A stretch of DNA of 64,000 nt, taken from contig JADJOZ010000001.1 in NCBI GenBank assembly GCA_016713525.1, positions 434,001 through 498,000 of the forward strand, given 5' to 3'. Below, piece by piece: positions 35,535 through 43,280 of this stretch. The stretch is from Bacteroidota bacterium. GTDB lineage: Bacteria; Bacteroidota; Bacteroidia; AKYH767-A; OLB10. The notes beneath the pieces are model-generated. The model made no database searches. It was not told where the DNA came from and worked only from the letters and a program-made list of their open reading frames with translations. Position 1 is the stretch's first letter, and every line of letters begins with the position of its first letter. Position numbers and translations under genes: made by a program.

Positions 35535-35939
35535 ATGAGATCACTGAAATTATTTTCAATTGGGATAAAGATTACAATCATTTCTTTAGTGATTGCTGTG
35601 GGGATTTTGTTTTTAACTACACCAACCGATACAATTAAATATTTTAAGAATTATACCGGATTAAACAAATATTTATTAAAATTTAAACATACGGCATCTT
35701 CTTTTGGGTATGCCGAATTAGTGATGTCCAATTATGAAAGAGATAAATTTTTAAAGAGATTTAAATTTGCTGAGAACATGGAGGCGCTAAAAGGAGAAGT
35801 TTTCTGTCCTTATATCAGTTATTCTCCAGATTATATATATCATATAAATACAAACTTCTCAACAAGATATCGATATTGCATTTTAGCATTAGAAAAAAAC
35901 GGCAACACACTTATATGGTATGAATTTTATGGTGACTAA
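35535..35939 (+). CDS. Small exported or membrane-anchored protein of unknown function
   Basis: A 134-residue protein with an N-terminal signal anchor (KITIISLVIAVGILFL). The rest is soluble with an NYTGLNKYLLKF motif after the anchor and a conserved C-terminal half (GEVFCPYISYSPDYIYHINTNF...LEKNGNTLIWYEFYGD). I recognise no family. A paralogue with the same layout follows immediately (35982-36397), which supports both as genes. Both lie between repeat-rich spacers in an AT-rich block. Confidence 0.65.
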   Translation: MRSLKLFSIGIKITIISLVIAVGILFLTTPTDTIKYFKNYTGLNKYLLKFKHTASSFGYAELVMSNYERDKFLKRFKFAENMEALKGEVFCPYISYSPDYIYHINTNFSTRYRYCILALEKNGNTLIWYEFYGD

Positions 35940-35981
35940 ATGTGGAATAATACTAATTAATCGCATTCCCAAATGATTAAC

Positions 35982-36397
35982 ATGAATAATATTAAGAAAA
36001 TAAAATGGTCAACAATTTGGAGATTTATATTTGTTATTACTGTAGCGGCTACATTAATAAGTGTCTGGTGGCTATTTAAGCCTATTGATACCGTCTCTGC
36101 ATTTCAAAATTATACAGGGTAACAGATTTTATTGTCAAATATAAATACACTGACTCCAGTTTTGGGATTGCAGAATTTATAATCAGTGATAACGAAAAGA
36201 AAAATATTCAAAACAAATTCAAATTTTCTATCGATTTAGATAGGTTACGCGGAGAAGTTCACTGCCCTTATATTTCTTACTCTCCAAATTATATTTATTT
36301 TGTTGATACTGATTTGCCAAACATATATCACTATAATATACTTGCACTAGAAAAAAATGGCAACACGCTTATTTGGTATGAATTTTTTGGTGACTAA
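35982..36397 (+). pseudogene. Paralogue of the preceding small protein, frameshifted
   Basis: The first 46 codons encode an anchor and end NYTG followed by TAA (36120-36122). A shift of one base at GGG (36117-36119) opens VTDFIVKYKYTDSSFGIAEF and runs to TAA at 36395-36397, ending GEVHCPYISYSPNYIYFVD...ALEKNGNTLIWYEFFGD. This mirrors the upstream gene almost along its whole length (NYTG, SSFG.AE, CPYISYSP.YIY, LEKNGNTLIWYEF.GD). One G added to the GGG run gives equal spacing, so a one-base deletion is the likely cause. Function unknown. Confidence 0.75.
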
Positions 36398-36488
36398 AAA
36401 ACGAAAAATACTAATTACACTCCTCTTCAAACGTTATCAGAAATAATTAAATTAAGGAAGGATAATGACGAGTTTTTATCTCGCCGCA

Positions 36489-36506
36489 GTCCGATAGCTA
36501 TCGGAC
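36489..36506. repeat. 18-bp perfect palindrome GTCCGATAGCTATCGGAC
   Basis: A perfect palindrome in a G/C-rich island flanked by AT-rich DNA. Could be a REP-like element or a protein-binding site. Confidence 0.7.
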
Positions 36507-36715
36507 GAGTACGATGGAGGGGAAATTATTTGCAGAAAAGTGATTCGTATTCTCCAATATGTTTTTTAGTGAATATCAAATTATTAAGAATTGAGTATTT
36601 AATAATCACATACTATTTGGCTAGAAAAAAAAATCTTAATTCTTAATCCATCCGCCCTCTGCATATTTTCTGAGCATTCACTTAAAAGGACCGAACAGCA
36701 TCCAGCACGTGTTGG

Positions 36716-36810
36716 AAGTTTGCCGTCTGGCGCCGCGACTCGCGCCTTTTTTACAAGACAGTTTTTCTTTGAAAAAACTGTCTTAGTAAAAAGCAGCGCA
36801 CGGCAAACTT
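36716..36810. repeat. Nested ~95-base inverted repeat (branched hairpin)
   Basis: The outer stem AAGTTTGCCGT (36716-36726) pairs with ACGGCAAACTT (36800-36810). Within it, GGCGC/GCGCC (about 36729-36746) can form a side hairpin, TTTTTAC pairs with GTAAAAA (about 36786-36792), and AAGACAGTTTTTC (36755-36767) pairs with GAAAAAACTGTCTT (36771-36784) around a TTT loop. Confidence 0.8.
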
Positions 36811-37136
36811 TCAACAGTCCAGAATCAATAAGAATAAACGTTATTCACCAAGATTATCAAGACAAAGAAGGAAAGTGCCTGATGCTGTTCTTGACTTTTT
36901 GGTTACTTTTTGGTCAAGCAAAAAGTAACAAAGCCTCAAGGCAGTTGAAATATAATGGTGTAGGAGAAATTTAATGTAATGAAAAGCCTGAGCAGAGTCG
37001 AAGGCTGGTTAAGCAAAAAGTAACAAAGCCTGCATGGCAGATGCAAAACTGAATGAGAATGAGACTCTGAATGAGAACGATTAACCTTGTGGAATTCTGT
37101 ACTTAGAGATTATTATTTTCTGCAGAATTCAATCTA

Positions 37137-39212
37137 TCATTTCTCCACCGCAACCAAATTAATCAAATCACACGTAGTTCTGAATTGTCCGAAAATAACT
37201 ATTGCTTTGTCGTTTTCTATTTGTTCAACAACACCAATGGTGCTGCCGTTTTCTAATTTGACTTTTACCCCAGGTTTTATTATTTCTCTCAGTACTTTTA
37301 GTTTATCCTGCCGCTTTTTTTCTGTCACCCGTGGATCCTCAACTTGTTTTTTTCTTACAAATTGTCGGTAAAATTTATCGAAGACTTCTTTTTTGTCTTT
37401 TGCTTTTTTCCATTCTTTCAAAAAATAACGTAATTTCTCTTCGTTTTCCCGAAGGACTTTATCCTCGAATTTTTTGAGTTTTGTTTCTTTGGCCGATAAG
37501 GTGCTTTCCGTATTTCTTGTCAGCTCTTCATTTTTTCGGATGAGTTCCTTAAGTTGTAAATCTTTTCGTTTTATTTCGTCGGCCTGCGATTTGATTTGCG
37601 ATTTTTCGTGTTGCACATCGGTCAGTAATTTCTCCAGTAACAAATGCTTTCTGGCCACTTTTCTTCGTGCATTTTTAATCAATTCCCGAGGCAAACCACT
37701 TCGCTCTGCAACTAAAAATGTGTACGAGCTGCCAGGCTTCCCGATTTGTAACTGATAAAGTGGTCTCAGACGTTTTAAATCGAATTCCATAGAACCATTA
37801 ATAATTCCCGGAGTGCGGTCGGCCATTACTTTTAAGTTCAGGTAATGGGTCGTAATAACTCCAAATGCATTATGAAGATTGAGTTCTTCCAAAACTGCTT
37901 CTGCCAATGCACCTCCTAAATTTGGGTCTGTTCCGGTACCAAATTCATCAATTAGAAAAAGGCTTCTTTCATTCACACGTTCTAAAAATATTCGCATGTG
38001 CCGTAAGCGCGAACTGTAAGTACTCAGTTCATATTCGATCGACTGACTATCGCCGATATCTACCAGGAGATTATGAAAAATTCCAAATACACTGTCTTCG
38101 TGTGCACTCACCAATAAGCCCGATTGTAACATCATCTGAAGCAGTCCTGCAGTTTTCATGCATACAGTTTTCCCACCGGCATTTGGTCCGCTGATAACTA
38201 AAATCCGTTGTTCGTGATTCAGTTCAAGCGTAAATGGAATGGTTGGTTTTTTCTGTTCTTTATTATGAAGTAGGAGTAGGGGATGACGTGCTATTTTGAG
38301 ATTAATCACAGCATCTTTAACTAACTGAGGTAACTTACCATCTATTTCAATTGCAAATTGTGCTTTCGCATAGTTCAGATCAAATAATCCTAATTGAATT
38401 CTGTAAAGTTGCAACTGCGGTACATATTTTCTTAATGACGCTGTTAATTCCCGAAGGATACGAAGTATTTCAAGACGCTCTTCCTGCTCTAAAGAAGCAA
38501 TCAGATTATTGATTCCAACTGTTTCTTCAGGTTCAATAAATGCTGTTTTTCCGGTTGCTGATGTATCATGAATAACACCTCGTGCAGCACGTTTTTGTTC
38601 AGCAAAAATGGCAATTACCCTTCTGCCGTTTCTGCTGCTTTCTTCCGATTCGGTAATCCAGCCTGCTCTTCGGTATTTTTGAATAACCGACATATACATT
38701 CGGTCCGATTCAACCCGGTTGCGTTGCAAACTTTTTCTGATTCTCGATAATTCCGGTGAAGCAGATGTTTTTACTACTCCATTTTCATCCAGAATTTCTT
38801 CAATCGCCTTAATTATTTCAGGTTCATAAGTGGTTCCTTCCTGTATCGTAACTAAAGCAGAATTCGCTCCCGGGCGACTCCTAAAAAAGCCAAACAATGC
38901 TTTTATGGTCGACATCATTCCATGAATCATCATGAATTGATCTTCCAGCAAAACACTGTTTCCGATTCGTAACAAATTGAGCTCTTTCGAAATATCCGTA
39001 TATCCTGTGGTTGGAAAAGGTAATCCCGAAGCAATTATTTGGCGCATTTCTGCAGTCCGGTTCAATAAATGTTGGATAAATTCAAAATCGGTTCCGGGAG
39101 CAATAATGGCTACTTGCTCCTTTCCCATACTGGAAATACAATGGCGCAAAATCCTTTCCCGGACTTTTTCAAACTCTGTTGTTAATAAAGAAGATTCAGG
39201 AAATACCTGCAC
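37137..39212 (-). CDS. MutS2-type ATPase lacking the C-terminal Smr nuclease domain
   Basis: MutS2 proteins act on recombination intermediates or collided ribosomes. This one shows the MutS core: Walker A ISGPNAGGKTVCMKTAGLLQMM (about residue 340), an aromatic/STYSSRL signature, and Walker B SLFLIDEFGTGTDPNLGGALAEA. A coiled-coil clamp follows (KSQIKSQADEIKRKDLQLKELIRKNEEL...) and the protein ends with a KOW-like PGVKVKLENGSTIGVVEQI. At 691 residues it is about 90 short of standard MutS2 and ends without an Smr domain. The GTG at 39212 is preferred to a TTG at 39233, because the -7 box at 39231-39238 overlaps the latter. Confidence 0.85.
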   Translation of the reverse strand: MQVFPESSLLTTEFEKVRERILRHCISSMGKEQVAIIAPGTDFEFIQHLLNRTAEMRQIIASGLPFPTTGYTDISKELNLLRIGNSVLLEDQFMMIHGMMSTIKALFGFFRSRPGANSALVTIQEGTTYEPEIIKAIEEILDENGVVKTSASPELSRIRKSLQRNRVESDRMYMSVIQKYRRAGWITESEESSRNGRRVIAIFAEQKRAARGVIHDTSATGKTAFIEPEETVGINNLIASLEQEERLEILRILRELTASLRKYVPQLQLYRIQLGLFDLNYAKAQFAIEIDGKLPQLVKDAVINLKIARHPLLLLHNKEQKKPTIPFTLELNHEQRILVISGPNAGGKTVCMKTAGLLQMMLQSGLLVSAHEDSVFGIFHNLLVDIGDSQSIEYELSTYSSRLRHMRIFLERVNERSLFLIDEFGTGTDPNLGGALAEAVLEELNLHNAFGVITTHYLNLKVMADRTPGIINGSMEFDLKRLRPLYQLQIGKPGSSYTFLVAERSGLPRELIKNARRKVARKHLLLEKLLTDVQHEKSQIKSQADEIKRKDLQLKELIRKNEELTRNTESTLSAKETKLKKFEDKVLRENEEKLRYFLKEWKKAKDKKEVFDKFYRQFVRKKQVEDPRVTEKKRQDKLKVLREIIKPGVKVKLENGSTIGVVEQIENDKAIVIFGQFRTTCDLINLVAVEK

Positions 39213-39230
39213 AGTTTTAAATTTGAGGTG

Positions 39231-39238
39231 CAAAGGTA
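39231..39238 (-). promoter_or_regulatory. Candidate -7 promoter box (TACCTTTG) for mutS2
   Basis: Same ATTACCTTTGC context as the ychF box. It leaves about 18 bases to the GTG start and so decides against the upstream TTG. Confidence 0.5.
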
Positions 39239-39344
39239 ATGGAATCCTTAATAAGCGTTGGTAATGAACACCCTGTTAATAACTCCTTATTTGTGGTCAG
39301 ATATAATTTGCCGAAGTTTGCAACGTTATTAAAATCCTTGAAAC

Positions 39345-40187
39345 ATGGCGGAATTAGCTGATTTGAAGACTCTTGCAACACAGGTCAGACGTGATATTGT
39401 TAGAATGGTACACGGCTGTCAGTCGGGACACCCCGGCGGATCGTTAGGATGTGTTGAATTTATGGTCGCACTTTATGGTAAAGTGATGCATTATGATGCA
39501 GCCAATTTCGATATGGACGGTAAAAATGAGGACCTCTTTTTTCTTTCCAATGGTCACATTTCACCGGTTTGGTACAGCGTTTTGGCCCGCAATGGCTTTT
39601 TCCCAGTTTCGGAATTATCGACTTTCCGCAAATTGAATACCCGCCTTCAGGGACATCCTACCACTCATGAAGGACTCCCAGGAGTTCGTGTTGCCTCAGG
39701 CTCGTTAGGTCAGGGACTTTCGGTTGCATTGGGTGCTGCTCAGGCCAAGAAACTGAATAACGATAAAAGCATTGTGTTTTCATTACACGGTGATGGTGAA
39801 TTGCAGGAAGGACAAATCTGGGAAGCTGCTATGTATGGGGCCGCTCATAAGGTTGACAATATCATCTCTACAGTGGATGTCAACGGACAGCAAATAGACG
39901 GTTCAACAGAACAGGTGCTCCCTATGGGAAATCTTCGTGCAAAATTCGAAGCTTTCGGTTGGGAAGTTCTCGATATGAATGGTAATGATATGAATGAAGT
40001 GGTTAACACTTTGTTGAAAGCTAAAACCATGACAGGAAAAGGTAAACCAATTCTCATCTTAATGAATACCATTATGGGGAATGGTGTCGATTTTATGATG
40101 CACACCCATAAATGGCATGGAATTGCTCCGAATGATGAACAATTGCAAAAAGCATTGGAACAACTTCAGGAAACTAGTGACTACTAG
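39345..40187 (+). CDS. Transketolase, N-terminal subunit
   Basis: Thiamine-diphosphate-binding half of a split transketolase of the pentose phosphate pathway. The 280-residue product shows RRDIVRMVHGCQSGHPGGSLGCVEFMVALYG (substrate His and GHPGG), LSNGHISPVWYSVLA, GSLGQGLSVALGAA, and the TPP/Mg motif GDGELQEGQIWEAAMYGA followed by VDVNGQQIDG (GDG-X~27-N). The C-terminal half is encoded by a separate gene at 41635, with a VWA gene between them. The spacer after the stop is made entirely of GGATTAA heptamers. Confidence 0.95.
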   Translation: MAELADLKTLATQVRRDIVRMVHGCQSGHPGGSLGCVEFMVALYGKVMHYDAANFDMDGKNEDLFFLSNGHISPVWYSVLARNGFFPVSELSTFRKLNTRLQGHPTTHEGLPGVRVASGSLGQGLSVALGAAQAKKLNNDKSIVFSLHGDGELQEGQIWEAAMYGAAHKVDNIISTVDVNGQQIDGSTEQVLPMGNLRAKFEAFGWEVLDMNGNDMNEVVNTLLKAKTMTGKGKPILILMNTIMGNGVDFMMHTHKWHGIAPNDEQLQKALEQLQETSDY

Positions 40188-40190
40188 GAA

Positions 40191-40253
40191 GGATTAAGGA
40201 TTAAGAATTAAGGATTAAGGATTAAGAATTAAGGATTAAGGATTAGGGATTGA
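40191..40253 (+). repeat. Nine GGATTAA-type heptamers filling the tktN-VWA spacer
   Basis: Order: two GGATTAA plus one GAATTAA, the same again, then GGATTAA, GGATTAG, GGATTGA, so three 21-bp blocks. The array starts three bases after the tktN stop, and its last unit contains the TTG start codon of the VWA gene, so repeat sequence (AGGATTAGGGA) would also supply the ribosome-binding region. Confidence 0.93.
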
Positions 40254-41626
40254 GAAAACTGCTGTTGATATTATTTTTAGTGATGCCTTTCCTTGTGAAT
40301 GGGCAGTCAGATACCAAAGTGGTGCCATCCCGTCAGCAACCTACGCGAATACTATTTCTTTTCGATGCTTCACAAAGTATGTTTGCACGATGGGAATCTG
40401 ATACCCGATTTGAAATCGCTAAGAAGTTGTTGTCGTCAATTGTAGATAGTTTGCATATGATTGACAACGTACAGACGGGATTGCGTGTTTATGGCCATAC
40501 TAAAAAATTTCCCCCACAAGATTGCGATGATACACGCTTGGAAGTACCTCTTGGCAAAGCAAATGGTTATCGCATAAAAGAAAAGTTAAACGCTATTGCC
40601 CCAAGCGGCACTACACCCATTGCCCGTTCACTCGAAGAATGTGGCAAAGATTTTCCGGATGCCAATGCGCGAAATATAATTATTCTGATTACAGATGGTA
40701 TTGAAGAATGTAATGGTGATCCGTGTGCAGTCTCTAATGCATTGCAGAAAAAAGGAATCTTTCTGAAACCATTTATTATTGGTTTGAATATGTCTACAGA
40801 ATTGCAAAAACAATTCGAGTGTGTAGGAAATTTTTACGATGCTGCAACAGAAAATTCTTTTTCAACTATCATGAATGTGGTCATTTCACAAGCACTAAAT
40901 AATACCACACTTCAGGTAAACCTTCTTGATCAGAGTGGAGCTCCTACAGAGACGAATGTGAACATGACTTTTTACGATTCTTTCAGTGGTGCTATTCGTT
41001 ACAATTACATCCACACCATGAATCCCAAAGGATTGCCTGATACTTTAGTGGTTGATCCATTAAGTCGTTATCGCATTGTGGTGCATACTATTCCACCGGT
41101 CTCAAAAGATTCGGTTACTTCAATTCCCGGAAAGCATACCACGGTCGGAATTGATGCTCCACAGGGTGATCTTTTTCTAAAGTTTGAAGGGTTGAGTGAT
41201 TATAGAAACCTGAAATGTATTGTCAGGAAATCCGGTGAACTGCAAACTTTACATGTGCAGGAATTTAATGCCACCGTAAGGTATATTACAGGGAAATATG
41301 ATCTGGAAATTTTATCGCTTCCCCGATTATACATCAATGATGTTACCGTTTCTCAAAGTAAAACAACAACGGTGCAGGTTCCAAATCCCGGCATTGCAAA
41401 TGTTATTTCATCGGGTCAGGGGTATGGAAGTGTTTATGTAGAAGAAGCCAATACACTGCGCTGGATTCATAATTTAAATTCGGAGTTGTCGCGTGAAAGT
41501 CTGGTTTTACTCCCCGGTAAATACCGCGTAGTTTACAGAGCAAAAAATGCGCGTGAAGCCGATTACACTATAGAAAAATCATTTCGGATTACCTCCGGAA
41601 TCTCACAAAATGTGATGATTAATTAA
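40250..41626 (+). CDS. Secreted VWA-domain protein inserted between the transketolase halves
   Basis: A 458-residue exported protein. The TTG start gives the signal peptide MRKLLLILFLVMPFLVNGQ. The von Willebrand A domain (about residues 30-215) has an intact MIDAS: FLFDASQSM (DxSxS), the Thr in SGTTPIARSL, and ITDGIEECNGDPC (Asp). The rest (about 220-458) is made of beta-rich regions without a recognised family, containing two PEGA-like segments (LPGKYRVVYRAKN). The position between tktN and tktC has no evident metabolic logic; it may simply be a conserved neighbourhood. The start lies inside a heptamer repeat. Confidence 0.87.
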   Translation: MRKLLLILFLVMPFLVNGQSDTKVVPSRQQPTRILFLFDASQSMFARWESDTRFEIAKKLLSSIVDSLHMIDNVQTGLRVYGHTKKFPPQDCDDTRLEVPLGKANGYRIKEKLNAIAPSGTTPIARSLEECGKDFPDANARNIIILITDGIEECNGDPCAVSNALQKKGIFLKPFIIGLNMSTELQKQFECVGNFYDAATENSFSTIMNVVISQALNNTTLQVNLLDQSGAPTETNVNMTFYDSFSGAIRYNYIHTMNPKGLPDTLVVDPLSRYRIVVHTIPPVSKDSVTSIPGKHTTVGIDAPQGDLFLKFEGLSDYRNLKCIVRKSGELQTLHVQEFNATVRYITGKYDLEILSLPRLYINDVTVSQSKTTTVQVPNPGIANVISSGQGYGSVYVEEANTLRWIHNLNSELSRESLVLLPGKYRVVYRAKNAREADYTIEKSFRITSGISQNVMIN

Positions 41627-41634
41627 TCGAAAAA

Positions 41635-42642
41635 ATGGAAACACTATCTGAACCAAATACCATCAATAAAGCTGCTATGAAAACCTATTCATTCACTGAA
41701 AAAAAAGATACACGTTCCGGATTTGGTGCCGGGTTGCTGGAATTGGGACGAACAAATCCTGATGTGGTAGCTCTTTGTGCCGATCTTACCGGATCTCTCA
41801 AAATGGATGCCTTTGCCAAGGAATTTCCCGATCGTTTTTTTCAAACGGGAATTGCAGAAGCAAACATGATTGGAATGGCTGCAGGAATGACAATTGGAGG
41901 AAAAATTCCTTTTACAGGAACCTTTGCCAATTTTGCAACAGGTAGAGTCTATGATCAGATCCGTCAGTCGGTTGCCTATTCCGGAAAGAATGTAAAAATT
42001 TGTGCTTCCCATGCCGGCCTCACTTTAGGTGAGGATGGTGCAACTCACCAAATTCTGGAAGATATTGGTATGATGCGGATGTTGCCACACATGACGGTAA
42101 TTTGTCCCTCAGACTACAACCAAACAAAAGCAGCAACCCTTGCCATTGCACGCCATCATGGTCCAGTTTACCTTCGTTTTGGTCGACCATCATGGCCCGT
42201 TTTCACCGATCCCAATGAAGAATTTATTATCGGAAAAGCTCAGGTTATGACCGAAGGTTCAGACGTAACTATCATAGCAACAGGACATTTAGTGTGGAAA
42301 GCACTGCAGGCTGCTGAAATGCTTTCCGGTAACGGTATAACGGTAGAAGTAATAAATATGGCTACCATTAAACCATTTGATGGCAGTACAGTCTTAAAAT
42401 CTGTGATGAAAACCCGGTGTGTTGTCACTGCCGAAGAACATCAGCAAAATGGAGGTCTGGGAGATGCCGTAGCACAGTTTCTGGCAAACAATTTCCCTTC
42501 TCCTATAGAAATGGTTGCTGTAAATGATTCTTTCGGTGAAAGTGGCACTCCGGATCAGTTGCTGATTAAATATGGTTTGGATGCGCCGGATATTATGCAG
42601 AAAGCGAAAAAGGTGCTTGACCGGAAAACCAGCCAAAGATAA
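41635..42642 (+). CDS. Transketolase, C-terminal subunit
   Basis: Pyrimidine-binding and C-terminal domains of the split transketolase. The 335-residue product has RSGFGAGLLELGRTNPDVVALCADLTGSLKMDAFAKEFPDRFFQTGIAEANMIGMAAGMTIGGKIPF, including the catalytic Glu that activates TPP (GIAEANM), and later HAGLTLGEDGATHQILEDIGMMRMLPHMTVICPSD and YLRFGRP. The C-terminal domain contains VTAEEHQQNGGLGDAVAQ. An alternative start is the in-frame Met at 41677. It lies eight bases downstream of the VWA gene, so all three genes are probably on one transcript. Confidence 0.94.
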   Translation: METLSEPNTINKAAMKTYSFTEKKDTRSGFGAGLLELGRTNPDVVALCADLTGSLKMDAFAKEFPDRFFQTGIAEANMIGMAAGMTIGGKIPFTGTFANFATGRVYDQIRQSVAYSGKNVKICASHAGLTLGEDGATHQILEDIGMMRMLPHMTVICPSDYNQTKAATLAIARHHGPVYLRFGRPSWPVFTDPNEEFIIGKAQVMTEGSDVTIIATGHLVWKALQAAEMLSGNGITVEVINMATIKPFDGSTVLKSVMKTRCVVTAEEHQQNGGLGDAVAQFLANNFPSPIEMVAVNDSFGESGTPDQLLIKYGLDAPDIMQKAKKVLDRKTSQR

Positions 42643-42684
42643 TACCGCAACAGATCCCTGCTTACCGGACGTTAATCAGGATCT

Positions 42685-43233
42685 ATGACAGAATATTCCG
42701 ATGGTGAATTGCTGGAGCAATTCAGGAATGGAGATAATCCCAATTATGCTTTTAATTTACTGGTAAAAAAGTACCAGCAGAAAGTCTATTACCATGTGCG
42801 GCGAATTATCATTGATCACGATGACACCAATGATGTAGTTCAGAATACCTTCATCAAAGCATGGAAAGGCTTATCGAATTTTCGGGAAGATGCGCAGTTA
42901 TTTACCTGGCTTTATCGGATTGCTACCAATGAAGCACTCACTTTTCTCAAGAAAAAAAGAACTGCCTTTTTCTTACCCATTGTAAATGTCGAGCGACACC
43001 TCTCAGAAAAGGTGGAATCAGATCCCGCCATGAGCGGCGATGCCATTGAATTGAAATTGCAAAAAGCCATTCTTACACTACCTGAAAAACAAAGGATTGT
43101 TTTTAATTTAAGATACTATGACGAAATGAAATATGAAGAAATGTCGGAAGTTTTGGGCACATCTGTAGGCGCTCTCAAAGCCTCTTACCATATTGCAGCC
43201 CAGAAAATCGAAAAATACATGATCGGGAATTAA
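42685..43233 (+). CDS. ECF-type RNA polymerase sigma factor
   Basis: A 182-residue sigma-70 family member with region 2 (YAFNLLVKKYQQKVYYHVRRIIIDHDDTNDVVQNTFIKAWKGLSNFREDAQLFTWLYRIATNEALTFLKKKR) and region 4 (LQKAILTLPEKQRIVFNLRYYDEMKYEEMSEVLGTSVGALKASYHIAAQKIEKYM). It lies 42 bases after tktC and begins a small set with a membrane protein and a Spy-like periplasmic protein, the usual form of an envelope-stress or anti-sigma module. The target regulon is unknown. Confidence 0.94.
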   Translation: MTEYSDGELLEQFRNGDNPNYAFNLLVKKYQQKVYYHVRRIIIDHDDTNDVVQNTFIKAWKGLSNFREDAQLFTWLYRIATNEALTFLKKKRTAFFLPIVNVERHLSEKVESDPAMSGDAIELKLQKAILTLPEKQRIVFNLRYYDEMKYEEMSEVLGTSVGALKASYHIAAQKIEKYMIGN

Positions 43234-43280
43234 ACTATTTGAAATTTAATTCATCTTAAACACAATAAGTACCTAATACA

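Larger units (their letters stand above)
36398..37136. other. 739-base spacer with palindromes and a large hairpin, no gene
   Basis: No credible gene. Its contents are the palindrome GTCCGATAGCTATCGGAC (36489-36506), a reversed GGATTAA-GAATTAA pair (36635-36649), a ~95-base nested inverted repeat (36716-36810), two copies of AAGCAAAAAGTAACAAAGCC (36914, 37013), the first within an 11-bp inverted repeat GTTACTTTTTG/CAAAAAGTAAC, the REP-like GCCTGAGCAGAGTCGAAGGC (36987-37006) and a direct repeat CTGAATGAGAA (37051, 37067). Confidence 0.7.

Noticed and set aside
36599..36974. Short open frames on both strands around the nested hairpin
   Set aside because: They cross the inverted repeat, have biased low-complexity content and no homology that I recognise.
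40191..40253. CRISPR or telomere-like function for the GGATTAA array
   Set aside because: Units are contiguous without spacers, so it is not a CRISPR. Telomere-like sequence inside an operon of a bacterium has no support.
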